NCBI RefSeq assembly: GCF_007830595.1 | Contig: NZ_VLLD01000009.1 | Source: Treponema_B putidum | Lineage (GTDB): Bacteria; Spirochaetota; Spirochaetia; Treponematales; Treponemataceae | Length of the DNA: 64,000 nucleotides | Reading direction: 5' to 3' (one strand) | Part shown: positions 16,846 through 25,762 of the stretch, piece by piece | Position numbering within the stretch: the first letter of the stretch is position 1 | How the letters are laid out: every line of letters starts with the position of its first letter | The notes under the pieces: generated by a model | Told to the model about the DNA's origin: nothing | Seen by the model: the letters and a program-made list of their open reading frames with translations, nothing else | Databases searched by the model: none | Position numbers and translations under genes: made by a program

Positions 16846-17376
16846 ATGGACAAAAGAATAATTGATAGAATCACTAAACTGGGCGGCAAATCTGCCTTTG
16901 AAAGCGAGAACTTGCTACGAAATATGGAAAGCATTAGCTTACCTAAGAGTTATCTTATGCAGGACTTTAGCGATTACTTAGAAAATGATTTACTCGATAG
17001 AATAAAGGCAGAAGGGATATTACCTGAATCGGAAATCCCATATCCAAGGATACAATACAAAACCAAAAAATTTACTCCTTTCACAAAAGGAACAGCCGAC
17101 TATGATGAATACTCCGGGTTTATTCATAAAGAATATGTAAGCTCAGTAATTACTTGTAATGATTTAGAGTTTTTAATTATTGGCGAATCCAACTCTTATC
17201 CCAATTATTACTTTATATGCCTAAGCGATAAAGATATTAGCAATCCCAAAGTATACACTACAGATCACGAAGTATTCTTTAGAGAGATTGAAGAGCTTGG
17301 GCGTTTCTCTGACTTTCTTAATTTATTCGTATCTGAAGATGAGTATAAAGTAGAAATCAACAAGCTGAGAGAATAG
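16846..17376 (+). CDS. SUKH-like (SMI1/KNR4) immunity protein
   Basis: The 176-aa product has an N-terminal helix, an LPKSYLMQDFSDYLEND segment resembling the 'LP..Y..fl...' SUKH opening, a central FIHKEYVSSVITCNDLEFLIIGESNS and a C-terminal strand-helix with RFSDFLNLFV. GGAG lies before the ATG. It follows the ankyrin-SUKH gene by 43 bp. The assignment rests on overall layout and is moderate. Confidence 0.45.
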   Translation: MDKRIIDRITKLGGKSAFESENLLRNMESISLPKSYLMQDFSDYLENDLLDRIKAEGILPESEIPYPRIQYKTKKFTPFTKGTADYDEYSGFIHKEYVSSVITCNDLEFLIIGESNSYPNYYFICLSDKDISNPKVYTTDHEVFFREIEELGRFSDFLNLFVSEDEYKVEINKLRE

Positions 17377-17483
17377 AAAGACTATAAGAATAATTATGCG
17401 CAAAGATTGTGATGATGTAGATATAGCTTAAAAAACTAGCACAAAATTAAATAATGCGGTATAATATTTTACAGGGTTGCTAT

Positions 17484-18293
17484 ATGAATGAAAAACAATT
17501 TTCTACCCCTTACGGAGTAATTCATTATTGGAAAAATTCTTTTGATACCGGAAAAAAGACACTTGTATTTTTACCGGGATTAACTGCAACGCATATTCTA
17601 TTTGATAAGCAAATTGAATTTTTTCAAGATAAATACAATGTATTAATCTGGGATGCTCCGGGACATGGAAATTCGAAACCATTTGAATTGAAATTCTCAA
17701 TGGAAGATAAAGCGCGATATCTGCACGGCATTTTGGAAACGGAAAATATAATTAAACCAATATTGATTGGACAATCGATGGGAGGTTATGTAGCTCAGAT
17801 GTTTATGGAATTATATCCCGGAGAAACAAGAGGTTTTATTTCCATTGATTCATGCAGTCTTAAACGAAAAACGGTTACATGGTTTGATATCCGGACGCTG
17901 CGGCATGTAGAGCCGATTTATCGTATGTACAAATGGGATAAGTTAATAAAAGCCGGAAGCAATGGTTGTGCAGAAAGTGAGTATGGCCGAACTCTTATGA
18001 AGGAAATGATGATGACCTTCGATAAAGATTGGTATTGTAAAGTAGCGGGGCACGGCTTCAAGATTTTAGCAGATGCTTTAGATTCAAAACGCAGATATGA
18101 TATAGATTGCCCTGCAATTCTTCTTTGCGGAACTAAGGACAAGGCAGGTTCTGCTAAACGACACGATAAGAAGTGGACAAAATTGACCGGCTTACCTCTT
18201 ATATGGATAGAAGGGGCCGGACATAATTCAAATACGGATAAGCCGGAAGAAGTTAATCAAATTATAGAAAATTTTGTTGACGGCTTGCAATAG
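17484..18293 (+). CDS. Alpha/beta hydrolase
   Basis: This is a 269-aa alpha/beta-hydrolase-fold protein with an oxyanion strand TLVFLPGLTAT, nucleophile elbow GQSMGG (residues about 93-98), probable acid in LLCGTKDKAG and catalytic His in GAGHNSN. No signal peptide, so cytoplasmic. The ATG at 17484 is preferred to an upstream GTG because the fold begins here. The substrate is unknown. Codon use matches the island; it is accessory and not an immunity family. Confidence 0.8.
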   Translation: MNEKQFSTPYGVIHYWKNSFDTGKKTLVFLPGLTATHILFDKQIEFFQDKYNVLIWDAPGHGNSKPFELKFSMEDKARYLHGILETENIIKPILIGQSMGGYVAQMFMELYPGETRGFISIDSCSLKRKTVTWFDIRTLRHVEPIYRMYKWDKLIKAGSNGCAESEYGRTLMKEMMMTFDKDWYCKVAGHGFKILADALDSKRRYDIDCPAILLCGTKDKAGSAKRHDKKWTKLTGLPLIWIEGAGHNSNTDKPEEVNQIIENFVDGLQ

Positions 18294-18338
18294 ACTAGAA
18301 TAATTTAAGTTAAGCAAATTAAACTTATTGAGGTACAA

Positions 18339-18659
18339 ATGGCATCAAGTAAAGAATATTTGGATTTTATTTTGGATCAGTTATCCGAATTAGAAGATAT
18401 AAGCTATAGAGCGATGATGGGGGAATATATTTTATACTACAAAGGTAAGATTGTCGGCGGTATTTATGATGACAGATTACTTGTTAAACCTGTAAAATCT
18501 GCGATAGCCTATATGCCGAATGCCGGCTATGAGCTGCCGTATGACGGCGCAAAAGAAATGCTCTTAGTTGATGATGTAGACAGCAAAGGGTTTTTGACAG
18601 GTTTATTCAAAGCTATGTTTGATGAACGGCCTGCACCAAAACCTAAAAGGAAACAATAG
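18339..18659 (+). CDS. TfoX N-terminal domain protein
   Basis: The 106-aa protein is a single TfoX_N domain: SSKEYLDFILDQLSEL, then RAMMGEYILYYKGKIVGGIYD and DRLLVKP. It ends in a basic tail (KPKRKQ). The C-terminal TfoX half is absent, as in many stand-alone family members. A role in competence is not implied. The next gene starts 1 bp after its stop, so they are probably one transcript. Confidence 0.8.
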   Translation: MASSKEYLDFILDQLSELEDISYRAMMGEYILYYKGKIVGGIYDDRLLVKPVKSAIAYMPNAGYELPYDGAKEMLLVDDVDSKGFLTGLFKAMFDERPAPKPKRKQ

Positions 18660-18660
18660 G

Positions 18661-19686
18661 TTGGGAAGATTAATTTTTATTTTACTGCTTTCCGTTTCAG
18701 GACTTATTTTTTTAGCGGTTATCTTCGGAATGTATATTTATATGAAAAGAACCGTATCGGGCGGAAAATCACTAATGGAAGAACCGGTAAACGAACAGAC
18801 AAATACTACAAAAATGAGGTTCAGTGAATTTTTGGTATATGCATCTGTCATACTTGGAGCGGTATTGTTTGTTTTACAGGTGATAAAAAAGGGAGGCTCC
18901 GGATTTTCTAATTTGGCAACAGCAATACTCTTACCTCCGGTTATGGCTCTCTTTAATGCACGGAAGCGTACCGGAAGAAGCCTTTTTATATTTATGGCTG
19001 TCGCAATATTTTCACTTTATATGTTTTTGGTATATATCATAATCAGCGTTCCGGTGAAAGCTCCGGTTTTTACGATTAACAATACAAAGATTACTATGGC
19101 ACATACAACTGTTGCCGATATAGCCGCGGATGGATTCGATGTTTATGTAAAGCAGGATAATCCTTCCGGCAGGGATTATGAAAAACTGCTTTCTTGCGGT
19201 GCTTTTAAAAAATATCCCGTTGATCGGAGTATTCTTGTTGAAAAAGGATTCCGAAGAAATAATACTGCTATACCTTATGCTAATTATCTTCTTGTAAAAG
19301 ACGGCGTTATAATCGGGAGCATCGGTCTTTACGGTCACAAAACAAAAGATACTGTATTGGAGGACTGTAAAATCATTCATTTTAAACTTGATGAATACTG
19401 CATTTCCGATGCAAGAGCAAATTCAATTCGTTATTGTCTTGATGATGTTGAGCTGCTCGTTCCATTGCAGCGAGAAACCTTGCAAAAAACATTCGATAAA
19501 AAACTGTGGTTAGTACCGCCGAGAAATACGAGAGACATAACTCAGCTGCACTACGGCATTAAATGGTCAACCGGAAGTGATCATCTTTTTTGGAATGAAT
19601 ACTTTGCTTATATTCATTTTAATGAAAGCAATGATATGACCGGCTTTGAGATTTCAACCGAAATAGCACGTGATTGGAATGAATGA
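18661..19686 (+). CDS. Hypothetical membrane protein
   Basis: The start is taken as TTG at 18661, 8 bases after AAGGA, because the longer frame overlaps the TfoX gene. Three hydrophobic spans are visible near the N-terminus (LIFILLLSVSGLIFLAVIFG, then ASVILGAVLFVL and FMAVAIFSLYMFLVYIIISV). A soluble domain of about 220 residues follows, probably outside the membrane. The family is unknown. The gene ends a plus-strand block. Confidence 0.6.
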   Translation: MGRLIFILLLSVSGLIFLAVIFGMYIYMKRTVSGGKSLMEEPVNEQTNTTKMRFSEFLVYASVILGAVLFVLQVIKKGGSGFSNLATAILLPPVMALFNARKRTGRSLFIFMAVAIFSLYMFLVYIIISVPVKAPVFTINNTKITMAHTTVADIAADGFDVYVKQDNPSGRDYEKLLSCGAFKKYPVDRSILVEKGFRRNNTAIPYANYLLVKDGVIIGSIGLYGHKTKDTVLEDCKIIHFKLDEYCISDARANSIRYCLDDVELLVPLQRETLQKTFDKKLWLVPPRNTRDITQLHYGIKWSTGSDHLFWNEYFAYIHFNESNDMTGFEISTEIARDWNE

Positions 19687-19742
19687 GAGCGCTCAGTCAT
19701 TATAATAAACCATGTATTTTATAATCTTACATCTCTTTTATA

Positions 19743-20225
19743 TCATAGCTTTAACGCTGCGATAAATTCTTCTGCATCCATATCTCCTGTTTCAACAAAA
19801 CCGAATGAGCTATATAGTTTACGTGCAACTTGATTTTCAGGTTCATAAGACAACCAACAATATTCAGCTTTTCCGCAAGGAAAAGTCTTAACAAAATCTA
19901 GAGCCAATTTAACTGCTTCTTTTCCAAATCCATTGTTTTGATACGCTTTATCAATCATCAGCCGCCAAAGATTATAATTCCCTTTTGCTATTTCAGGTGC
20001 ATCAATCCAATAGTCATGAACATCAAAACCGATCATCAAAAATCCGACCGGTGTTTCATTGTCATATATCCCGAATGGAAATGCATAACCATTTGCGGTG
20101 ATTGTAATATAGGCTTCAATGATGCTTATATCATTGGCAGCAACAAAGCTTTTCTGTGTTTCCGATACCTGCAGTTTCAGAATATCCCAAATGTTTTTCC
20201 CGTTTACTTTTTCCAAATGAAGCAT
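19743..20225 (-). CDS. GNAT acetyltransferase, copy 1
   Basis: This 160-aa GNAT protein has motif A NLWRLMIDKAYQNNGFGKEA, the acetyl-CoA pyrophosphate loop, and motif B LSYEPENQVARKLYSSFGF. It resembles spermidine/diamine N-acetyltransferases, although the substrate is not certain. The ATG at 20225 is set by the paralog at 59963-60445, which starts at the same residue, and has AAGGA upstream. The two copies are about 80 percent alike by eye but on opposite strands 40 kb apart. Confidence 0.85.
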   Translation of the reverse strand: MLHLEKVNGKNIWDILKLQVSETQKSFVAANDISIIEAYITITANGYAFPFGIYDNETPVGFLMIGFDVHDYWIDAPEIAKGNYNLWRLMIDKAYQNNGFGKEAVKLALDFVKTFPCGKAEYCWLSYEPENQVARKLYSSFGFVETGDMDAEEFIAALKL

Positions 20226-20253
20226 AATATATCCTTTTTGACAAACTTTAGTT

Positions 20254-20574
20254 TTATCTTTCCATAAAATATGTAAATGCATGTTCTTCAATTTCGCCAC
20301 ATTTATTTAACAAGGTTCCTTTTTCGTCGTAGATTTTATATGATATTTGTTTACCGCCCAAAGAAGCCGCTCCATCTAATCCGAGAAGTAATGTATAATA
20401 AGCATCTGTCATAACCGAATCTATGAGTTTATATAAATCATCTTTACCGACTCCGGCTCGCATTAAATTCTTTACTTTTTTTGCAACTGCTGTGGAAGAA
20501 CTTTCGCTAAAATATTCATTCAAAATAGTTTCTTTTTCTTTATAGCAAAGTTTTACAAATTCTTCTCCATTCAT
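20254..20574 (-). CDS. Small conserved immunity-type protein
   Basis: The 106-aa protein has a helical N-terminus and a conserved-looking LLLGLDGAASLGGKQISYKI segment followed by YDEKGTLLNKCGEIEEHAF. I have seen this C-terminal pattern in small proteins of toxin-immunity arrays but cannot name the family. AGGAG precedes the ATG. It lies upstream of the GNAT gene on the same strand with 28 bp between them. Confidence 0.55.
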   Translation of the reverse strand: MNGEEFVKLCYKEKETILNEYFSESSSTAVAKKVKNLMRAGVGKDDLYKLIDSVMTDAYYTLLLGLDGAASLGGKQISYKIYDEKGTLLNKCGEIEEHAFTYFMER

Positions 20575-20620
20575 TTTTTAACTCCTACAAATTTAAAGTT
20601 TTTCTTTCCATATAAAACTT

Positions 20621-21712
20621 TTATTCTGCAATATTAATTCCTTTCTTGATAAGTTTTTTCTTTGCTTTTTCGGAAATATAAATAACGGTGCCGTCAATAA
20701 GTTTTAAGTTTGGAAACTGTGCCAACTCCTCATCAGAAATAGACTTAATATCAAATAGATTATCCTCGCCGTCCCATTGCGGAATAAGCTGCATATTAAT
20801 TTCATTTCCGCCATCAAGAAACAGCTGTGTTACCTTTGGGGCCAATTCAGCAGGAATTTCCAATTGCTGAAACCAGCTTTTTACTTCAGGTATCATCTTA
20901 TCGTAGTAATCATCGGGATCTATTTCTTTTTTTGCATAATCATTGCAAAAATCATATACATCAAATTTCGGTTTAAGCAGTTCTTGTTCATACATCAACT
21001 CTTGGATAACAGCAAGTTTAAAATTGAAGTTTGTAAATGTCAACACTTCACCTTCCGTCTTTGGCAGCGCCCATTTACCGCTTAACACCCTCGGCGGTTT
21101 ATACCAAAAACTTATCTCCCGTATAGGTTCAGGTTCGGCACGTACCAAATCGGCTATCTCATCGGTTTTTGATTTTCTCAAACGCTCCTGAAAAGATATT
21201 GCATCCAGAACCGAGTTTAATTTACTCGACAATGAACAATTTATTTTCCAGTTTCCCACTTTCATTTCTAAAAATATATAAGCACCTCTCAATGTTTTTT
21301 GAGGTATAGCTTCCAAAATATTTTTACCGTTTATCGTAAAAATGCCGGGAAACACCTGCTTGGGATTTACATCGAAAAACGAAAATTTTACTTTTTTCTC
21401 CCATTCCTTATCTTCACATATTCTTATGTCTAGTTCGCTGATACGTCCTTTGGAAACAAAACTCTTTATTCCTATATTATCCCAGATATATATTTCCTCT
21501 AAATCATCTTTACTTATTGTTCCATCAGGCGGCTTACGCAATACTTTTCTATATTCACCGAATTTCTCCGCAAGAATATCTATTGATAGGTTTTCAATAA
21601 ACTCATCATTAATATGCAAACCGTTTTTAGTTAAATTGATATGAAGTTTCTGTTGCGGCATAGCCGGCTGTTTATCCTGTTTGTTCGATTCCTTGCTTTT
21701 TATAATACTCAT
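20621..21712 (-). CDS. DUF6892-like protein
   Basis: The C-terminal half is characteristic: FNFKLAVIQELMYEQELLKP, then KFDVYDFCNDYAKKEIDPDDYY and DGGNEINMQLIPQWDGEDNL. I recognise this as the DUF6892 domain. The N-terminal half (residues 20-190) carries a second strand-rich domain of the kind fused to it (DUF7738-like). The ATG at 21712 has GGAG upstream; the GTG/TTG frame to 21730 is less likely. Such two-domain proteins occur in polyimmunity loci; a role there is inferred. Confidence 0.6.
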   Translation of the reverse strand: MSIIKSKESNKQDKQPAMPQQKLHINLTKNGLHINDEFIENLSIDILAEKFGEYRKVLRKPPDGTISKDDLEEIYIWDNIGIKSFVSKGRISELDIRICEDKEWEKKVKFSFFDVNPKQVFPGIFTINGKNILEAIPQKTLRGAYIFLEMKVGNWKINCSLSSKLNSVLDAISFQERLRKSKTDEIADLVRAEPEPIREISFWYKPPRVLSGKWALPKTEGEVLTFTNFNFKLAVIQELMYEQELLKPKFDVYDFCNDYAKKEIDPDDYYDKMIPEVKSWFQQLEIPAELAPKVTQLFLDGGNEINMQLIPQWDGEDNLFDIKSISDEELAQFPNLKLIDGTVIYISEKAKKKLIKKGINIAE

Positions 21713-21742
21713 TTTATATCTCCTTAGCATATAATATTTCTT

Positions 21743-21877
21743 TCATAGCTCTATTGATACAATTTTGTCAGGGCTTATAATATATTGTTTTGAAATAGTC
21801 ATAACTCGATCCTCTTCATCGGCAGATAGTGTAAAAGTAGTTAATATAAATATACAAAATGCAATTATTTGTTTCAT
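21743..21877 (-). pseudogene. 5' stub of a secreted protein
   Basis: A 44-aa frame starts with a good signal peptide (MKQIIAFCIFILTTFTLSA, cleavage before DEEDRV), then runs only 25 residues. It has a GGAAAG ribosome binding site, but the mature part is too short for a normal secreted protein. It is probably the 5' end of a gene whose rest was lost. It lies between two same-strand immunity-type genes. Confidence 0.45.
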
Positions 21878-21888
21878 TCTTTCCTTTA

Positions 21889-22872
21889 TTACCGAGTGTT
21901 CACAATTTCAATCGTATTTTCAGATTGAAGCAGGCTGAACAGTTGTTTATAAGCACTTATAATTTTTTCTCTATTTTCTTTATCTGACAAACCTAAAATA
22001 TAGCAATCGCTATTTGTGTCGATAAGATATAATACCTTGTCACTCATCGAAGCAAGCCTACGGAAAACTTCCGGCGGTTCAAATTCCGTATCTTTATCCA
22101 AGTGAAGCATATTCGCTTTTATCTTTTTTGCTAATAGATTGTAACCGTATACAATATCTCCCACATCCGCCTTCCAATCGAACATTGCCAAATAGTTCAA
22201 ATCTATAAAATCGTTTATCAAAGAAACACAAATATTTTCTTGCTCCAATGCTGTATGGTATATTTTCTTGGCTTTTTGCGGAGATATGCCGAGTAATTTA
22301 CAAAGCGATAAAAAAGTTTGTTCCGTATCGGCAGGTAAGCTTTTGTTCCGGCAAGCAAGTTTTTCTTTTTCCTCCCAAATACGTCTGTCTTCTTCTTCAA
22401 GTATTTTTATTTGTAGTTGTCCGTATTGCGTTAAAACCGTTTTTATATTCTCAATGATTTTTTTATCAAAAATAGGCTTGTTCTTTCCTATAAAATTGAA
22501 CCACTCTTGTCCCTCATCGCCTGTGATGTCATAATCATAAGAAACAATTTCACAACGATCTCCGATTCTCACAACGGCAAAGATTTCATCTTCACAATAA
22601 TCAACCATACAGATACTTTCGGGTATAAATGCTCTATGGCCGCCATTTTCGTAAAAGCGATTGGTGTATTTTGAGCTTTTGAGTGAAATACAATCAAAAA
22701 TATTTTGTTCTTTAATTTGTGTCTCTATCATTTCTTTAGCTTGATTCGAAAACTTTGCGTTGTTTTCCAATATCTGCCGAAAGAGTTGTATATCAAATGC
22801 CGACCCGCCTATGAGTTTTTCGTCTTTGTAGTACACCCACGATACAGTTCGTCCGATATTTTTTCCGTTCAT
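21889..22872 (-). CDS. DUF6630-like protein
   Basis: The C-terminal 150 residues (FLSLCKLLGISPQKAKKIY, then FDWKADVGDIVYGYNLLAKK and SDKVLYLIDTNSDCYILGLS) fit the DUF6630 family. The N-terminal 150 residues form a separate unrecognised strand-rich domain. The ATG has AAGGAA upstream. It is in the minus-strand block 19743-23913 and precedes a gene-end repeat. An immunity role is inferred from context. Confidence 0.5.
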   Translation of the reverse strand: MNGKNIGRTVSWVYYKDEKLIGGSAFDIQLFRQILENNAKFSNQAKEMIETQIKEQNIFDCISLKSSKYTNRFYENGGHRAFIPESICMVDYCEDEIFAVVRIGDRCEIVSYDYDITGDEGQEWFNFIGKNKPIFDKKIIENIKTVLTQYGQLQIKILEEEDRRIWEEKEKLACRNKSLPADTEQTFLSLCKLLGISPQKAKKIYHTALEQENICVSLINDFIDLNYLAMFDWKADVGDIVYGYNLLAKKIKANMLHLDKDTEFEPPEVFRRLASMSDKVLYLIDTNSDCYILGLSDKENREKIISAYKQLFSLLQSENTIEIVNTR

Positions 22873-22889
22873 ATTCCATTCCTTTTTTT

Positions 22890-22940
22890 ATTCGTGCGGA
22901 GGGTTTAATACCCCGACGCTTGCGTCGGGGTTGTTGATTT
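22890..22940 (-). repeat. Gene-end repeat, copy B (short form)
   Basis: On the minus strand it reads AAATCAACAACCCCGACGC, then GCGTCGGGGTATTAAACC, then CTCCGCACGAAT. It has an 11-bp inverted repeat (ACCCCGACGCA/AGCGTCGGGGT). It begins directly at the stop codon of the upstream gene (22939), as though the gene had been joined to it. Confidence 0.65.
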
Positions 22941-23913
22941 ATGAATTTATATTGCATAATGCTATTTCTTTTAGTCCTCTATCGTAAAACGAGGTAAGGC
23001 ATATTTCGCCTGAGATGTTTTCGAGTTTGTGTTTGGACATTCCTCTTGGAAAGGTAATATCGGAATATTCACGTGTGTTGAGTGAAAAAACTTTTTGCTT
23101 GCCTTTCCAATCATCGGTTTTAAAAAGAGGAGTCATTATCACATATTGAGAATCCGTAAAGCATCCGTTGATACCTCCTTTTTTACCGTCTTTTTTTAAG
23201 TCATCTGATTCGATAAATTTTTTGATTACTTTCCCATCTTCGGAAATACTTGCAAGGGCATAATAATTCATTCCCCACTTATTAACCGATGTTTGGCTGT
23301 CGCCCGGAGTAAAGGCATAGATTTCTTTATCCGATATTTTAATGCTGTCTATTTTAGGTGCGTCTACGCATCTGTCATCTTGATGTGTAAATGCCTTTTT
23401 ATCTATTGTAGAAAAACATTTCCATTCGGCAGATTTTGCAGCAGCATCAAATTCCAAAAGAGCAAAATATCTTGCGTCCCCGCAATAAAATTCATTTTCA
23501 AAGCAAACGGGAATTGTCTTGCTGTCGGATATATTTTGAAAACACCTCTGTTGAGCTTTTTCCGGTACAATGCTTCCTCTTAGCCGTGAATTATTTTTTA
23601 TCGGAATTATTTCCGGAGAGAAATGAATGCCGGAGTAATACCGCACTTCTTTTGCCGAAATGATGAGTCCGAAACTTGCACCATATCGAAAAAGCACAGG
23701 ATAATCTCTGCCTGATGTTTCCGCATATTCAATCGGAATCTTTTTTATGCCATCGGCAGAAAGCACAAGGAGGTAAAATTTACCCCAATCGCTCTTCTCG
23801 CCTGTAGTCAGAATTATAGCAGTTCCATCCGGCAACAAAACAGAGCCATGCACAAACGAAAGCTCACTATCCAATTCCCATTTTTTCAATAAACTTAATT
23901 TTAGGTTATTCAT
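22939..23913 (-). CDS. Hypothetical protein, possible beta-propeller
   Basis: The 324-aa protein is strand-rich with repeated 'G-x-V-L-x-D-G-T' and 'F-x-L-L-x-F-D' blocks about 50 residues apart (e.g. GSVLLPDGTAIILTTG, then YYALASISEDGKVIKKF). This suggests a beta-propeller of five or six blades. No known family is recognised. The protein at 30940-31734 has a similar layout. GGAG precedes the ATG. It lies in the immunity block and may be a new immunity scaffold. Confidence 0.5.
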   Translation of the reverse strand: MNNLKLSLLKKWELDSELSFVHGSVLLPDGTAIILTTGEKSDWGKFYLLVLSADGIKKIPIEYAETSGRDYPVLFRYGASFGLIISAKEVRYYSGIHFSPEIIPIKNNSRLRGSIVPEKAQQRCFQNISDSKTIPVCFENEFYCGDARYFALLEFDAAAKSAEWKCFSTIDKKAFTHQDDRCVDAPKIDSIKISDKEIYAFTPGDSQTSVNKWGMNYYALASISEDGKVIKKFIESDDLKKDGKKGGINGCFTDSQYVIMTPLFKTDDWKGKQKVFSLNTREYSDITFPRGMSKHKLENISGEICLTSFYDRGLKEIALCNINS

Positions 23914-24103
23914 ATTTTTATCTCCTTATTTGTTTCAATATACCTAATCCTTTCAGCCGATATTCTTCACCAATTAATCCTTATTTTTTCATATCCTAAT
24001 TATATCATTTTTCCTTATTGTTTTTAAGGGGGAAAGATGAAAATCTGACAGTAGAAAAAATACCTTAAAAAGAGTATAATGGTATCAAATATGTAATGAA
24101 ATG

Positions 24104-24177
24104 AGAATTGTGAACGGAGAGATGATAAATGGCAATAGACGGTGTAAAAATTATAGACAGTGACAGTGGGTATGATA
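24104..24177 (+). repeat. Shared 5' module, copy 1
   Basis: Positions 24104-24164 are identical over 61 bp to 40526-40586; two mismatches follow and then 11 more identical bases. The shared part includes the ribosome binding site and first codons of an immunity-type gene. Downstream the two loci are unrelated. Confidence 0.85.
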
Positions 24178-24263
24178 TTTACAATACCATGGAGAATATA
24201 TACGAAGAAATTACCGCTGATAAAAAAGTGCGGTATAGTTACAACAAGAACATAGAGGAATAA
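24129..24263 (+). pseudogene. Truncated immunity-type gene (MAIDGVKI start)
   Basis: The frame starts MAIDGVKIIDSDSGYDIYNT and ends after 44 residues. The opening resembles a conserved N-terminus of small immunity proteins that are normally longer than 120 residues. The last 20 residues (TADKKVRYSYNKNIEE) look unrelated, so only the 5' end is left. A second stub with the same start lies at 40551. The following LRR gene begins 2 bp after its stop and may use its promoter. Confidence 0.55.
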
Positions 24264-24265
24264 TT

Positions 24266-24982
24266 ATGAATTACTATAATTGGAATGCAAAATGGGCAGG
24301 AAATTCTATTACAGAATTAAAAGATTATAAGGGAGAAGAAATTCTAAAATTATATTGCTATGGATTATCTGAAGAAAAATATCCCTTAAAAAAAGACAGG
24401 GACAATATTTTAAAAAGTTGGATAGATTATTTTAACAATACAAAAACAAACATTAAAAAACTATTAGTAACGGGTATTGTAAATCAGAAGTTATTGGAAG
24501 CGATATGTAATCAAACATCACTTGAAGAACTTGTTATATTTCAGGGCAATTTCTCGGATATACAGTGTATTGCAAAATTAAAAAACTTAAAGGCACTTTC
24601 AATATATGCTTCATCAAGAGTAAAAAGTTTGCAGCCCATAGGCGAAATGCAAAATTTAGAAGTGCTTATATTATCTAACTTTACCGGCGTAACGGATTAT
24701 TCGCCATTAGACAAACTAAAAAATCTTAAACAACTGGGAATTCATAGTTCTATGGGAAATGTAATTAAAGTAGATTCTTTTGATTTTTTAAAAAGTCTTA
24801 AGAATATTAAAAATCTTCATACAACAGGATTTAGGCTATTGAACGGAGATTATTCGCCTGTTTTGGAACTTGAAAAATTAGAATTCCTATCTGTTAATAT
24901 GCCTGCTCAGGACTACAAAATATGGAATGATAGGTTTGCAGAAAAGTTTAAAAATATTCCACAAAATAAACATCTTCATTAG
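24266..24982 (+). CDS. Leucine-rich-repeat immunity-type protein
   Basis: The 238-aa protein has an N-terminal 60-residue region, then about six 20-23-residue LRRs (e.g. LEELVIFQGNFSDIQCIAKL, then LKALSIYASSRVKSLQPI and LEVLILSNFTGVTDYSPLDK). No signal peptide. Cytoplasmic LRR proteins of this size are common in polyimmunity arrays. It is preceded by a stub with a ribosome binding site and may be expressed from its leader. Confidence 0.65.
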   Translation: MNYYNWNAKWAGNSITELKDYKGEEILKLYCYGLSEEKYPLKKDRDNILKSWIDYFNNTKTNIKKLLVTGIVNQKLLEAICNQTSLEELVIFQGNFSDIQCIAKLKNLKALSIYASSRVKSLQPIGEMQNLEVLILSNFTGVTDYSPLDKLKNLKQLGIHSSMGNVIKVDSFDFLKSLKNIKNLHTTGFRLLNGDYSPVLELEKLEFLSVNMPAQDYKIWNDRFAEKFKNIPQNKHLH

Positions 24983-25039
24983 TTCATACTGTAATAAAAT
25001 TATTATACCCTTTAAAAAGATTTGTACAAATGGATATTC

Positions 25040-25744
25040 TCAGATTAGCATCTCTGGAACCTGCTGTTCGTCGGACTGAATATTTCCGTCAAAAAGTTTT
25101 ATACATCGATCCGTACTTGCTCCGATTCCCGGGTCGTGAGTAACAATAACAATTGTCGTTCCGCTTTCATTTATTTTTTTAAAGAGGTTAAGAACCTGAG
25201 CTCCTGTTTTGCTGTCCAAAGCACCGGTCGGCTCATCGGCTAAGATAATGTGCGGTTTTGTTACCATTGCACGTGCAATGGCGACACGCTGCTTTTGACC
25301 GCCGGAAAGTTCGTTAGGACCGTGGGAAAGTCTATCGCCCATATCGACATGCTCCAAAGCTTCTTTTGCAAGTGCAATGCGTTTTGTTCTTTCCACACCC
25401 TGATAGCGTAACGGAAGCATAACGTTTTCTAAAACCGTCATATTTGGAAGCAAATGATACTGCTGAAACACAAAGCCGATCGTTTTATTACGCAGTACAG
25501 CAAGTTCTTTTTCCGTCATCTTTGCCGTTTCTTTTCCGCCGATTTCCAATATACCGCTTGTCGGACGGTCAAGACAGCCTATCATATTCATACAGGTAGA
25601 CTTTCCCGAACCGGACGGACCCATTATCGAAACAAATTCTCCCTGATCTATACTGAAGCTTATGCCTCGCAGGGCATGCACGACGCTTTCACCCATTTCA
25701 TATAATTTTGTAACGTTTTCCATACGGATAATAGTTTCGCCCAT
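25040..25744 (-). CDS. ABC transporter ATP-binding protein (MacB/LolD type), orphan
   Basis: This 234-aa ATPase has Walker A GPSGSGKST (residues 42-50), Q-loop FVFQQYHLLPNMTVLENVML, signature LSGGQKQR, Walker B IILADEPTGALDSKTG and H-loop VTHD. The spacing and the 'LLPNMTVLENVMLPL' block match the MacB/LolD/FtsE subgroup. Usually a permease with a large periplasmic domain lies next to it, but none is here; the upstream gene is a HEAT-like protein. It may be a leftover of a lost transporter. GGAG precedes the ATG. Confidence 0.85.
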   Translation of the reverse strand: MGETIIRMENVTKLYEMGESVVHALRGISFSIDQGEFVSIMGPSGSGKSTCMNMIGCLDRPTSGILEIGGKETAKMTEKELAVLRNKTIGFVFQQYHLLPNMTVLENVMLPLRYQGVERTKRIALAKEALEHVDMGDRLSHGPNELSGGQKQRVAIARAMVTKPHIILADEPTGALDSKTGAQVLNLFKKINESGTTIVIVTHDPGIGASTDRCIKLFDGNIQSDEQQVPEMLI

Positions 25745-25762
25745 TTTTACATCTCCTTTTAT

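Noticed and set aside
18339..18659. Competence regulator TfoX/Sxy.
   Set aside because: Only the N-terminal domain is present, no competence genes are nearby, and such stand-alone domains are common elsewhere.
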